DNA from: Sulfitobacter sp. S190
GTDB taxonomy: Bacteria > Pseudomonadota > Alphaproteobacteria > Rhodobacterales > Rhodobacteraceae
Reading direction: 5' to 3'
DNA: 64,000 bases
Assembly (NCBI RefSeq): GCF_025141935.1
Contig: NZ_CP081120.1
Location: 310,001-374,000 of the forward strand
How positions within the stretch are numbered: the stretch's first letter is position 1; every line of letters begins with the position of its first letter. The notes below the pieces were generated by a model, which did not search any database, was not told the DNA's origin, and worked only from the letters and a program-made list of their open reading frames with translations. A program made the translations under genes and the position numbers. Shown one piece after another: positions 1-8,948 of the stretch.

Positions 1-636
1 CACCTGATAAATAAGATCGCCGCCGCCTTCCTTGTGATAGCGGCTGACCGATCCCTCACCGGTGTCATGGGCAAAACCCCCAAGCTTTGCGCCCTTGTTC
101 AGGGCCAGAATGGCCTGGGCGGAGAGCGACCCGAAGCTCATGGCAGAGATGTTGTAGATCGAGGAAAGATAAGGCTGTTTGCACTGGTCATTGCCGATCG
201 TGATGCGGAAATCACTGTCGTCGATGTGCTTTGGCTGCACCGAATGGGTCACCCAGCTATAGCCCGCGTCGTAGACACGCTGGCGGGTGCCGAACGGGCG
301 GGCGTCTTCCTGACCCTTGGCCCGCTGGTACACAAGGCTGCGCGCGTCGCGGCTGAACGGTTCTTCGTCCTGGTCATTTTCGATGAGGTATTGGCGGATT
401 TCGGGCCGGATGCCTTCGAACAGGAAGCGCATGTGGCCCAGCACCGGATAATTGCGCAGGATCGAGTGCTGTGGCTGGCGCACGTCGTGCCAGCCCAGAA
501 GGCTGAGCGCGCCGAAGACCACGAATGCCAGAAGGAACCATGCCGACCAGATCAGCGCCGCAAGTAGAGACAGGACCGTGAGAATCACCACCGAGCCGAA
601 AACGGTGAAGCGTTTGAGTTCCGAGAGTTGGGTCAT
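1..636 (-). CDS. FMN-binding glutamate synthase-family protein (5' part, runs off left edge)
   Basis: Reading leftward from the ATG at 636, 212 codons stay open to the window edge, so only the N-terminal part is present. The first ~50 residues hold two hydrophobic stretches (about 12-45), followed by a soluble region that ends in the SAMSFGSLS and KLGGFAHDTGEG motifs. These motifs are typical of the FMN/TIM-barrel domain of the stand-alone glutamate synthase-like family (GltB2-type). Full-length relatives are about 500 residues; the FMN- and cluster-binding part lies outside the window. The substrate of these membrane-anchored relatives is not established, so ordinary GOGAT activity should not be assumed. 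It is divergent from the TRAP operon across about 400 bases. Confidence 0.85.
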   Translation of the reverse strand, partial: MTQLSELKRFTVFGSVVILTVLSLLAALIWSAWFLLAFVVFGALSLLGWHDVRQPQHSILRNYPVLGHMRFLFEGIRPEIRQYLIENDQDEEPFSRDARSLVYQRAKGQEDARPFGTRQRVYDAGYSWVTHSVQPKHIDDSDFRITIGNDQCKQPYLSSIYNISAMSFGSLSAQAILALNKGAKLGGFAHDTGEGSVSRYHKEGGGDLIYQV

Positions 637-1032
637 GGTAAGTCCGCCACCTTTATTCGTCCGGCCAGTGTTTAGCGCAGTAGAGCGTTTTTCGCGGCCT
701 TGATGCAACCTTGCTCACGTAACGTTCATTTTCACCAAACAACTTATGGCTGAGTGTGTCTCGCATATGGTGCATGGGACGCGCGATATTTTGCGTTGAC
801 TTATCAATGAGGTACTGACCCTCTGCAACCGCAATGAGAGACTGCTTGCTCATTTATCGAAAGGTGCATAACGTGAAATTGTGCAAACAGAGGTTGGGCC
901 GGTAGCGGCGCAAGTTTCTGTCTGGGGAGGCGCAATTCAAGTCGGAGCAGATGCGCGAGCGGCTGATCCCCCTTCCCGAAAACACATCAGAGGCGGCATG
1001 CAATGCTGCCCTTAATAATGGGAGAGACCTTT
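637..1032. other. Divergent intergenic region, no confident gene
   Basis: These 396 bases separate the divergent glutamate synthase-like and TAXI receptor genes and should hold both promoters. A 66-codon minus-strand frame (653-853) exists, but it has no convincing ribosome site and its composition differs from neighbouring genes, so I do not call it. A GGGAGAGA element at about 1020-1027 is the ribosome binding site of the TAXI gene and decides its start. I could not assign -35/-10 boxes with confidence. Confidence 0.5.
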
Positions 1033-1992
1033 ATGAAGATGTTCCAAACGATTGCTTTTGCCGGTGCAATGCTGGCAGGCACGACTGCGGTTGCGCAGGA
1101 GAAATTCATCACCATCGGGACCGGCGGCCAGACCGGTGTCTACTTTGTTGTGGGCCAGTCCATTTGCCGTCTGGTGAACCGTGGATCCGACGATCACGGC
1201 CTGAAGTGCACAGCCCCTTCGACGGGCGGGTCCATCGCCAACATCAACGCGATCAAGGCGGGTGACATGGATATGGGCGTGGCCCAGTCCGACTGGCAGT
1301 TCCACGCGTTCAACGGCACCTCGAAGTTCGAGGGTGACAAGTTCGACAACCTGCGCGCGGTTTTCTCCGTGCACGGTGAGCCATTCAACGTCATCGCGCG
1401 CAAAGACAGCGGCATCAAATCCTTTGACGATCTCAAGGGCAAGCGGGTCAACATCGGCAACCCCGGTTCCGGCCAGCGCGCCACGATGGAAGTCGTGATG
1501 GACGCCAAAGGCTGGACGCTGGATGACTTCGCGCTCGCGTCGGAGCTGAAGCCGGCAGAGCAGGCGGCAGCACTGGGTGACAACAAGGTCGATGCGATCA
1601 TCTACACGGTCGGCCACCCCAATGGCTCCATTCAGGAAGCGGTATCGACCATTGATGCCGAACTGGTGCCTGTCACCGGCGACGCGATTCAGGGTCTGAT
1701 CGATGACAACCCGTACTATGCGGCGGCCACGATTCCGGGCGGCATGTACAAAGGTACAGATGCCGATGTGAACACCTTTGGCGTAAAGGCGACATTCGTG
1801 ACCTCCGCCGATGTGGACAACGACGTTGTTTATCAGGTGGTGAAGGCCGTGTTTGACAACTTTGACCGGTTCAAGCGGTTGCACCCTGCGTTCGAAAACC
1901 TGACCGAAGAAGAAATGATCTCGGGCGGGCTGTCCGCGCCACTGCATGACGGTGCGGCCATGTACTACAAAGAACGCGGTTGGATTGAATAA
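1033..1992 (+). CDS. TAXI-family TRAP transporter substrate-binding protein
   Basis: Periplasmic receptor of a TRAP-TAXI secondary transporter, 319 residues. The ATG at 1033 is preferred over an in-frame start at 1003 because GGGAGAGA lies just upstream and the protein then opens with a clean signal peptide (MKMFQTIAFAGAMLAGTTAVAQ, cleavage after residue ~20-22). The mature start FITIGTGGQTGVYFVVG is the hallmark of the TAXI family (IGTGGxxGxYYxxG). The fused permease follows 117 bases downstream, with a strong hairpin between them, as is common when the receptor must outnumber the permease. The ligand cannot be read from sequence; TAXI receptors bind dicarboxylates, glutamate-like compounds or other organic acids. 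The downstream enzymes suggest an amine- or amide-containing acid, which is inference. Confidence 0.93.
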   Translation: MKMFQTIAFAGAMLAGTTAVAQEKFITIGTGGQTGVYFVVGQSICRLVNRGSDDHGLKCTAPSTGGSIANINAIKAGDMDMGVAQSDWQFHAFNGTSKFEGDKFDNLRAVFSVHGEPFNVIARKDSGIKSFDDLKGKRVNIGNPGSGQRATMEVVMDAKGWTLDDFALASELKPAEQAAALGDNKVDAIIYTVGHPNGSIQEAVSTIDAELVPVTGDAIQGLIDDNPYYAAATIPGGMYKGTDADVNTFGVKATFVTSADVDNDVVYQVVKAVFDNFDRFKRLHPAFENLTEEEMISGGLSAPLHDGAAMYYKERGWIE

Positions 1993-2014
1993 GCGTCCGC
2001 ACGACCAAGTTTCA

Positions 2015-2042
2015 GGCGGGGGCGGCGTGTATCGCCCCCGCC
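2015..2042 (+). promoter_or_regulatory. Strong intercistronic hairpin between receptor and permease genes
   Basis: GGCGGGGGCG (2015-2024) and CGCCCCCGCC (2033-2042) pair perfectly over ten bases around an eight-base loop. No T-run follows, so this is probably not a classical terminator. Such stems after binding-protein genes often protect the upstream mRNA from 3' exonucleases or cause partial termination, raising receptor over permease. Confidence 0.6.
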
Positions 2043-2109
2043 ATACGCCTGACAGGGGCGTCCCAGAATAAGCGCAGAGCCACTGCGACACGCAACGGGG
2101 GACATTGCG

Positions 2110-4860
2110 ATGACAGATCACGATCAACAACAAGCTGCCGCAGTCGAGGCAGAGGCCGCAGGTCGCGGTGGGCTCGACCAGCAGGAACTCGACGAACTTG
2201 TCGCGTCCTCTGATACCGGCGGCAGGTCGGTCGCGGGGCCTGTCGGCATCCTGCTGATGCTTGTGGCGCTCGCGTGGTCGCTGTTCCAGTTGTACATCGC
2301 GTCGCCCTTCGGGTTGTTCAATGATACGCTGGCGCGGTCCATTCACCTGGGCTTTGCGGTGTTTCTTGGCATTTTGGCGTTCCCCGCGGCGCGTACGACC
2401 TTCCAGATTGCGCTGGGGGTGATTGTCCCGCTGGCGCTTGCCGCCCTTTTCATGCTGTCGGCCAAAGAGGGCGTCGCCGTGTGGTGGATCCCGATCCCGG
2501 CCATCGCGATTGCGGCCACGGTGGTGCTTGGGTCGCCCAAGGACCGGATACCGATCTGGGAGTGGGCGCTGGGCATCGCGGCTGCGGCGACCGCGCTTTA
2601 CCTTTTCATGTTTTACCGCGACATCGCCGACCGTGTGGGCGCGCCGATCATGCAGGATTACGTCGTGGCCGTCGTGGGCCTGATGTGTCTGCTGGAGGCC
2701 ACCCGCCGTGCGCTGGGGCCCGCGTTGATGATCGTTGCATCCGTGTTCCTGATGTATACGGTTCTGGGGCCACAGATGCCTTCGATGATTGCACACAAAG
2801 GCAATTCCCTTTCCGAAATCGTCAATCACCAGTGGATCACGACCGAAGGTGTGTTCGGCATCGCGCTGGGCGTTTCGACATCGTTCGTGTTTTTGTTCGT
2901 GCTGTTTGGATCGCTCCTGGATCGTGCGGGCGCGGGCAACTATTTCATTCAGGTCGCCTTTAGCCTCATGGGCCATATGAAGGGCGGACCAGCGAAAGCT
3001 GCGGTTGTGTCCTCTGCTATGACCGGTTTGATTTCCGGCTCGTCCATCGCGAATGTCGTGACCACGGGTACGTTTACGATCCCGCTGATGAAGAAGGTCG
3101 GGTTCAGTTCGGAAAAGGCCGGCGCGGTCGAAGTCGCGTCGTCGGTCAACGGGCAGATCATGCCGCCGGTGATGGGGGCTGCGGCCTTCCTGATGGTCGA
3201 ATATGTCGGCATCGCCTATTTCGATGTGGTCAAACACGCCTTCCTGCCAGCGGTCATTTCCTACATCGCGCTGGTCTATATCGTGCACCTCGAGGCGCTG
3301 AAGGCCGGGATGGAGGGCTTGCCCCGTCCGGTGGAACCAAAGCCGTGGGTCGCGTGGCTTATGAGCCTTGCGTTCACCATTGCCGTTGTGTGCGGCATCA
3401 GCTTTGCCGTTTACTATGGCATGGGCTGGTTGCGTCCGGCGTTCCCCGAGACGGCGGGCTATATCATCTTTGCCTTCCTCACGGCGGTCTATGTCGGGCT
3501 TTTGTATGTGGCATCCAAGGAAAAGCCGCTGGAGCTGGATGATCCGAACGAGCCGGTGACCAAGCTGCCTTTGCCCGGTCCGACAATCCGCTCCGGTTTG
3601 CACTACATCCTGCCCGTTGTCGTGCTGGTCTGGGCGTTGATGGTGGATCGATTGTCGCCGGGTCTGTCGGCGTTCTGGGCCACGGCATACATGGTGTTCA
3701 TCCTGCTCACACAGCGTCCGTTGATGGCGATGTTCCGCGGGAACAGCGATCTGGGCAACAGCATCAAGGCCGGTTTTCTTGACTTGATCGACGGTCTGGT
3801 CACCGGGGCGCGCAACATGATCGGGATCGGCATCGCCACGGCGACCGCAGGTATCATCGTGGGCGCGGTCAGCCAGACCGGCGTGGGTGCCGCGCTCGCC
3901 GATGTGGTCGAAGCGCTGTCAGGGGGGTATATCCTCGCGATGCTGGCGTTGACCGCCGTCCTGTCGCTGATCCTCGGTATGGGCCTGCCGACGACGGCCA
4001 ACTACATCGTTGTATCGGCGTTGCTGGCGCCGGTGATCGTGACGCTGGGCCAGCAGAACGGTCTGATTGTGCCGCTTATCGCCGTGCACCTCTTTGTGTT
4101 CTACTTCGGGATCATGGCCGATGTGACCCCGCCTGTCGGGCTTGCCAGTTTTGCCGCCGCCGCCGTTTCCGGGGGCGATCCGATCAAGACGGGTTTCGTC
4201 GCATTCTTCTACAGTTTACGGACTGCCGCGCTGCCTTTCCTGTTCATCTTCAACACGGAGCTGTTGTTGATCGATGTGACGTGGGCACAGGGGATATTTG
4301 TGTTCATCGTGGCGACCATCGCGATGTTGTTGTTCGCGGCGGCAACGCAGGGGTGGTTCCTTGCCAAGAACCGGTTTTACGAGACCATCGCGTTGCTGTT
4401 GATCGCGTTCACCCTGTTCCGGCCGGGATTCTGGATGGATATGGTGTCGCCGCCCTTCTCCGAGGCGGAGCCGACCGAGATCGCGCAGGCTGCGGCGGAT
4501 ACACCGGTGGGTGAGCCACTGCGCGTGCGCGTGGCCGGTCAGGACGGTTTCGGCGATCCGATCGAATTTGTCGCACTGGTCGACATGCCGGAGGGCGCAA
4601 CCGGCGAAGAGCGTCTGGAAAACGCGGGTCTGGTGTTCCGCACGGACGGGGACAAAATGATCATCGACGATGTGGCGTTCAATTCGCCCGCTCAAAACGC
4701 GGGGCTCGATTGGGATCAGGAGGTCTTGAGGGTGCTCAAGCCCGAGCCACAGCCCAGCAAATACCTGATGTTCATTCCTGCACTGCTGCTTTTGGCAGCG
4801 ATTGTCATGCTGCAACGGGGCCGCAACGCGCGCGCCCCGCGGCAGACGGCGGCGGCATAG
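2110..4860 (+). CDS. TRAP transporter fused permease (DctQ-DctM type) with C-terminal DUF3394-like domain
   Basis: 916-residue inner-membrane protein that moves the TAXI-bound substrate with a cation gradient. A soluble N-terminus (~1-45) is followed by DctQ-like helices (to ~200), then the large DctM part with many helices. Landmarks include SSAMTGLISGSSIANVVTTG and the NGQIMPPVMGAAAF signature, plus the repeat-like LGMGLPTTANYIVV and ADVTPPVGLASFAAAAVSGG motifs of the second half. From about residue 775 a soluble region precedes a last helix and a basic tail; it matches the DUF3394 extension seen on fused TRAP permeases and has a PDZ-like look (SPAQNAGLDWDQEVLRV). Length and order are normal for the fused TAXI class. 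It is co-directional with the receptor and the enzymes that follow. Confidence 0.93.
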   Translation: MTDHDQQQAAAVEAEAAGRGGLDQQELDELVASSDTGGRSVAGPVGILLMLVALAWSLFQLYIASPFGLFNDTLARSIHLGFAVFLGILAFPAARTTFQIALGVIVPLALAALFMLSAKEGVAVWWIPIPAIAIAATVVLGSPKDRIPIWEWALGIAAAATALYLFMFYRDIADRVGAPIMQDYVVAVVGLMCLLEATRRALGPALMIVASVFLMYTVLGPQMPSMIAHKGNSLSEIVNHQWITTEGVFGIALGVSTSFVFLFVLFGSLLDRAGAGNYFIQVAFSLMGHMKGGPAKAAVVSSAMTGLISGSSIANVVTTGTFTIPLMKKVGFSSEKAGAVEVASSVNGQIMPPVMGAAAFLMVEYVGIAYFDVVKHAFLPAVISYIALVYIVHLEALKAGMEGLPRPVEPKPWVAWLMSLAFTIAVVCGISFAVYYGMGWLRPAFPETAGYIIFAFLTAVYVGLLYVASKEKPLELDDPNEPVTKLPLPGPTIRSGLHYILPVVVLVWALMVDRLSPGLSAFWATAYMVFILLTQRPLMAMFRGNSDLGNSIKAGFLDLIDGLVTGARNMIGIGIATATAGIIVGAVSQTGVGAALADVVEALSGGYILAMLALTAVLSLILGMGLPTTANYIVVSALLAPVIVTLGQQNGLIVPLIAVHLFVFYFGIMADVTPPVGLASFAAAAVSGGDPIKTGFVAFFYSLRTAALPFLFIFNTELLLIDVTWAQGIFVFIVATIAMLLFAAATQGWFLAKNRFYETIALLLIAFTLFRPGFWMDMVSPPFSEAEPTEIAQAAADTPVGEPLRVRVAGQDGFGDPIEFVALVDMPEGATGEERLENAGLVFRTDGDKMIIDDVAFNSPAQNAGLDWDQEVLRVLKPEPQPSKYLMFIPALLLLAAIVMLQRGRNARAPRQTAAA

Positions 4861-4911
4861 CGCCATCGCGGAAGCACCGACATATCTGCGCTGTCACGGA
4901 CGCGCCGTCAC

Positions 4912-4978
4912 AACCGAATTGTTCGGTTCCGTTCACCCTGCAAAGGGCGTATGGAGCGGCAACACGGCCGTGTGCCGC
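4912..4978 (+). promoter_or_regulatory. Two small inverted repeats in the permease-amidohydrolase gap
   Basis: AACCGAA (4912-4918) and TTCGGTT (4922-4928) can pair. Further on, GCGGC-A-ACACGG (4956-4967) pairs with CCGTGT-GCCGC (4968-4978), leaving one bulged A and essentially no loop, so this second element is more like a DNA palindrome than an RNA hairpin. There is no T-run. They may be operator sites or mRNA stability elements; no known regulator motif is recognised. Confidence 0.3.
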
Positions 4979-4998
4979 CTGATCCGGAGTGAGCAGAT

Positions 4999-6102
4999 AT
5001 GACCCCTTTCGCAATTGCCGGCGTACAGATGTACGTCAACGCCCTGCAGTCCAACGTCGATGGTATGATCCAGCGGCTCGATATTCTCATGGCGCGGTTC
5101 CCGTGGACCCAGATGGTGCTGTTCTCGGAGCTTGCACCGTTCGGCCCGCTGGACCGGTTTTCACTGCCGCCCGAGAACGACGCGCTTGAGCGGTTTCAGG
5201 AAGCGGCGCGCAAGCACCGTGTCTGGCTGATCCCCGGTTCGATGTTCCTGACCGACCCGCAGGATGGCCGGATCTACAACACATCCGTCGTGATCAATCC
5301 CGAAGGCGAAATCATCCGCCGCTACGCCAAGATGTTCCCGTTCCGCCCGTATGAGAGCGGCATCGCGGCGGGCAGCGATTTCTGCGTTTTTGATGTGCCG
5401 GAAGTGGGGCGTTTTGGCCTGTCGATCTGCTATGACATCTGGTTTCCGGAAACGACGCGCCAGTTGACGAGCCAAGGGGTCGAGGTGTTGCTGCACCCGG
5501 TGCTGACAGGCACGACCGACCGCGACGCGGAACTGGCCATTGCGCGTGCCACGGCGGCGCAATTCCAATGCTACGTCATCGATGTGAACGGTCTGGGTGC
5601 GGGCGGCGTTGGCAAGTCCTGCGTGGTTGATCCCACGTCGATGGTGCTGCACCAGTCGGCGGGTCAGGAAGACATGTTCCCGATCGAGGTGGATCTGTCG
5701 ATGGTTCGCCGCCAGCGCGAAACAGGCATGAAAGGGCTGGGCCAGGTGCTCAAGTCCTTCCGCGACCGGTCGACCGATTTTTCCGTCTATGACCGCACGA
5801 GTGGCACCGACGAATACCTCAAGACACTTGGCCCGTTGGCCGTCCCGCATCAGGGGACGCGCGCGGGTCTTGGCGAAATGGAGCCGGCGCTGCGCGTGCC
5901 GGAACCTTTGGCCTACAAAGGGGCCGAGGCCGCGATCCAGACCGGTTTCGCGCCGGAACCTCTGCCCAATCCGACCGCTGGCACCGCCACAGCACCCGTA
6001 CAACCCAAACCGCCTGCCGCTCCGGCTGCAGGTATGCCCAATCCGCCCGTCAAGCCGGGTACCCTGACAGGCACGACCCAAAACGAGACATCCAGCGGCT
6101 AG
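4999..6102 (+). CDS. Nitrilase-superfamily carbon-nitrogen hydrolase
   Basis: 367-residue cytoplasmic amidase-type enzyme. The Glu-Lys-Cys triad of the superfamily is visible: E44 in FSELAPFG, K111 in YAKMFPF and C144 in ICYDIWFPE. The catalytic domain occupies about residues 1-270, where most family members end. The remaining ~95 residues form an unusual tail, and the last ~65 are rich in Pro, Ala and Thr (low complexity). The superfamily hydrolyses amides, nitriles, carbamoyl amines or transfers acyl groups, so the exact substrate is open. One plausible precedent is N-carbamoylputrescine or amide hydrolysis, given the amino-acid decarboxylase next in the operon. The gene lies 138 bases after the permease and 71 bases before the decarboxylase, all on one strand. 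Confidence 0.88.
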   Translation: MTPFAIAGVQMYVNALQSNVDGMIQRLDILMARFPWTQMVLFSELAPFGPLDRFSLPPENDALERFQEAARKHRVWLIPGSMFLTDPQDGRIYNTSVVINPEGEIIRRYAKMFPFRPYESGIAAGSDFCVFDVPEVGRFGLSICYDIWFPETTRQLTSQGVEVLLHPVLTGTTDRDAELAIARATAAQFQCYVIDVNGLGAGGVGKSCVVDPTSMVLHQSAGQEDMFPIEVDLSMVRRQRETGMKGLGQVLKSFRDRSTDFSVYDRTSGTDEYLKTLGPLAVPHQGTRAGLGEMEPALRVPEPLAYKGAEAAIQTGFAPEPLPNPTAGTATAPVQPKPPAAPAAGMPNPPVKPGTLTGTTQNETSSG

Positions 6103-6173
6103 GCCCGTTCCTGCGGTGGAGGGCGTCTCCGTCTGCTCGCAAAGGCCTGTCCGCTTCAAGTGGAGAACGACCG

Positions 6174-8906
6174 ATGCATTCCATGAGCGACTATTCGTCA
6201 GCCATCCAGCTGCGTTCCGACCGGTGGAGCGCGTTGCGCGAAGCGACGGGCGGCCTGACGCGTGGCCCGTCTGCGGGTGAAGCGTCGCAACTGCGCCAGA
6301 CGGTCGATGCGCTGTTTGAAGCGCTGTCCATGATGGAGCCCTACTGGGCGTTTCCGGGCATATCGGCCTTCAACCAGATGCGCCGCCATTACGAGCAGGG
6401 CAAGCTTGATGATCTGAGCTTTGCGGTCAATCGCGTGACCCGTGCGTTGACGACGGGGGCTTACCGGCGCCGGTCGATCCCGCTGGAGCGCGACAGTGTC
6501 GATCAGGACGAGCAGGACGACGAGGCGCACCAAAGCCCTGAGATGCGCGCCCTGTCCAAGCCCTATTTCGAAGTGCTGATCGTCGACAATGTATCGGAGC
6601 AACAAGAGCGCTGGCTGAAAAGCAATGTCACGGGCATGCGCCGTCCGGAGGATCCGTTTGTCTATGAAGCGGTGGTTGTCCCGTCGATCGAGGACGCGCT
6701 GATCGCGGTGCTGTTCAACCACAACATACAGGCCATCGTGGTGCGCCCCGGTCTGACGCTGAAGTCCGAAAAGATCGAGGAAATCCTGACCCGCTATCTC
6801 GCACGGGCCGGGGGCCGCGAGGAAATCGACGCGCTAATGCCGGAGAACTACGGCCCCGAACTGTGCCGGATGATTGCCCGTGTGCGCCCCGAGCTTGATG
6901 CCTATCTGGTGACGGAGCGGTCTGTCGAGGAGATTGCCGGTCTTGATCTTGGCATTTGCCGCCGCGTTTTTTACAATTCCGAAGACTTCATGGAGTTGCA
7001 CCTCAACATCCTGCGCGGTGTGCAGGCGCGGAACAAATCGCCGTTTTTTACGGCGCTGGTCGAGTATTCCAAGCAGCCAACGGGCGTATTCCACGCGATG
7101 CCGATCAGCCGCGGTAAATCGATTACGCGTTCGCATTGGATTCAGGACATGGGGGCGTTCTACGGGCCCAATATCTTTCTTGCCGAGACATCGGCGACAT
7201 CGGGCGGATTGGACAGTTTGCTAGAGCCGCATGGCCCCATCAAGGAAGCACAGGAACTGGCCGCGCGGGCGTTCGGCTCCAAGCAGACGTTCTTTGCCAC
7301 CAATGGCACATCGACTTGCAACAAGATCGTGGTTCAGGCGCTTTTGCAGCCCGGTGACATCGTTCTGGTCGACCGCGACTGCCACAAATCGCACCATTAC
7401 GGGATGGTGCTGGCCGGGGCGCATGTCAGCTATCTCGACAGCTATCCGCTGAGCAAGTATTCGATGTACGGCGCGGTGCCGATTTCGGAGATGAAAGAAC
7501 GGCTGCTTGAACTGAAAGAGCAGGGCAAGCTGGACCGTGTGCGTATGCTGCTGCTGACTAACTGCACCTTTGACGGGCTTGTCTATAACGTGCAGCGCGT
7601 GATGGAAGAGTGTCTGGCGATCAAGCCTGATCTGATTTTTCTGTGGGACGAAGCGTGGTTCGCCTTTGGCCGGTTCAACCCGACATACCGCCAACGGACA
7701 GCGATGGACGCGGCCAACACCCTGCGGAGCAAGTTGCGCAGCGCCGATCATGCGGTTGCCTATGACGCGCAGCAGGCACAGCTCAAGGATGCCGATCACG
7801 AAACGCTGCTGAAGACGCGGCTTTTGCCGCCCCCGACCGCACGTGTGCGGGCCTATGCGACCCAATCCACCCACAAGACACTGACGTCCCTTCGGCAGGG
7901 GTCGATGATCCATGTGAACGACCAGGACTTCAAAGGCGAGGTCGAGCAGTCGTTCCACGAAGCCTATATGACACACACGTCCACATCGCCGAATTACCAG
8001 ATCATCGCATCGCTCGATGTGGGACGCAGGCAGGTGGAACTGGAGGGGTTCGAATTTGTCCAGCGCCAGATCGAAGCGGCCATGTCGATGCGCCGTGCGA
8101 TCAGCGACCATCCGCTACTGCGCAAATACTTCAAAGTATTGACCGCCGGTGACATGATCCCCGAGCAGCACCGCGAAAGCGGCGTGACCAGCTACTACGA
8201 TACAGAGCAGGGCTGGACCGATATGTGGGACTGCTGGGAAAAGGACGAATTCGTGCTGGACGCGAGCCGCGTGACGCTATGCGTGGGGGGCACCGGATGG
8301 GATGGCGATACCTTCAAGAACAAGGTGTTGATGGATAAATACGGCATCCAGATCAACAAGACGTCGCGCAATACCGTGTTGTTCATGACCAACATCGGGA
8401 CGACGCGATCCTCGGTTGCCTATCTGATCGAAGTGCTCGTTGAAATTGCCAAGTCGCTGGATGAATTGAACGATGATGCCTCGGGTATGGAGAAGCTCGG
8501 CTTTGATCGCCGGGTGAAGAACCTGATGGAGGACTGCCCGCCGCTCCCCGACTTCAGCCGCTTTCACCGTGCGTTCTTGTCGTCGGGCAACAGCCACGAA
8601 GGCGATATCCGCAAGGCGTTCTTTCTCGCCTATGACGACACCAATTGCGATTATCTCGAACTCAACGGATCATTGAAGGAGGCGATGGCGCGCGGCGACG
8701 AAATTGTATCTGCGTCTTTCATCATCCCCTATCCGCCCGGCTTCCCGATCCTCGTGCCGGGGCAGGTGATCAGCAAGGAAATCCTGAGTTTCATGCGCGC
8801 GCTCGACGTGAGTGAAATCCACGGATACAGGCCCGATTTGGGGCTGAGGGTCTTTACCCAAGCGGCATTGGAGGGCGTGAAGCCCGGTCTCAAGGCTGCA
8901 GAATAA
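6174..8906 (+). CDS. Orn/Lys/Arg-type PLP-dependent amino acid decarboxylase
   Basis: 910-residue fold-type I decarboxylase of the large bacterial arginine/lysine/ornithine class. A receiver-like wing domain around residues 135-190 (FEVLIVDNVSEQQ...) precedes the PLP domain. The phosphate-binding GTSTCNK motif, the aspartate in LWDEAWFAFG that contacts the pyridine nitrogen, and the Schiff-base lysine K568 in STHKTLTS are all present. The C-terminal domain ends with the family signature IPYPPGFPILVPG. It is ~150-200 residues longer than E. coli AdiA/CadA, with an N-terminal extension (~1-130) and an insertion before the PLP lysine. The start at 6174 has GGAGA upstream; 6183 is a possible alternative. 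Which amino acid it decarboxylates cannot be told from sequence. It sits between the amidohydrolase and the ATP-grasp gene, implying a shared amine product or substrate. Confidence 0.9.
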   Translation: MHSMSDYSSAIQLRSDRWSALREATGGLTRGPSAGEASQLRQTVDALFEALSMMEPYWAFPGISAFNQMRRHYEQGKLDDLSFAVNRVTRALTTGAYRRRSIPLERDSVDQDEQDDEAHQSPEMRALSKPYFEVLIVDNVSEQQERWLKSNVTGMRRPEDPFVYEAVVVPSIEDALIAVLFNHNIQAIVVRPGLTLKSEKIEEILTRYLARAGGREEIDALMPENYGPELCRMIARVRPELDAYLVTERSVEEIAGLDLGICRRVFYNSEDFMELHLNILRGVQARNKSPFFTALVEYSKQPTGVFHAMPISRGKSITRSHWIQDMGAFYGPNIFLAETSATSGGLDSLLEPHGPIKEAQELAARAFGSKQTFFATNGTSTCNKIVVQALLQPGDIVLVDRDCHKSHHYGMVLAGAHVSYLDSYPLSKYSMYGAVPISEMKERLLELKEQGKLDRVRMLLLTNCTFDGLVYNVQRVMEECLAIKPDLIFLWDEAWFAFGRFNPTYRQRTAMDAANTLRSKLRSADHAVAYDAQQAQLKDADHETLLKTRLLPPPTARVRAYATQSTHKTLTSLRQGSMIHVNDQDFKGEVEQSFHEAYMTHTSTSPNYQIIASLDVGRRQVELEGFEFVQRQIEAAMSMRRAISDHPLLRKYFKVLTAGDMIPEQHRESGVTSYYDTEQGWTDMWDCWEKDEFVLDASRVTLCVGGTGWDGDTFKNKVLMDKYGIQINKTSRNTVLFMTNIGTTRSSVAYLIEVLVEIAKSLDELNDDASGMEKLGFDRRVKNLMEDCPPLPDFSRFHRAFLSSGNSHEGDIRKAFFLAYDDTNCDYLELNGSLKEAMARGDEIVSASFIIPYPPGFPILVPGQVISKEILSFMRALDVSEIHGYRPDLGLRVFTQAALEGVKPGLKAAE

Positions 8907-8948
8907 AAGGGCCACACTGGCCCACGAATACCGACAAGGAGCATCACT

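Noticed and set aside
653..853. 66-codon minus-strand frame upstream of the TRAP operon
   Set aside because: No good ribosome site, no recognisable motif and base composition unlike the neighbours; treated as intergenic.
1012..3603. An 863-codon open frame on the minus strand
   Set aside because: It lies antisense to the TAXI receptor and TRAP permease genes, which have clear domains. It is rich in His, Arg, Gln and Asp, the usual look of an antisense shadow in GC-rich DNA.
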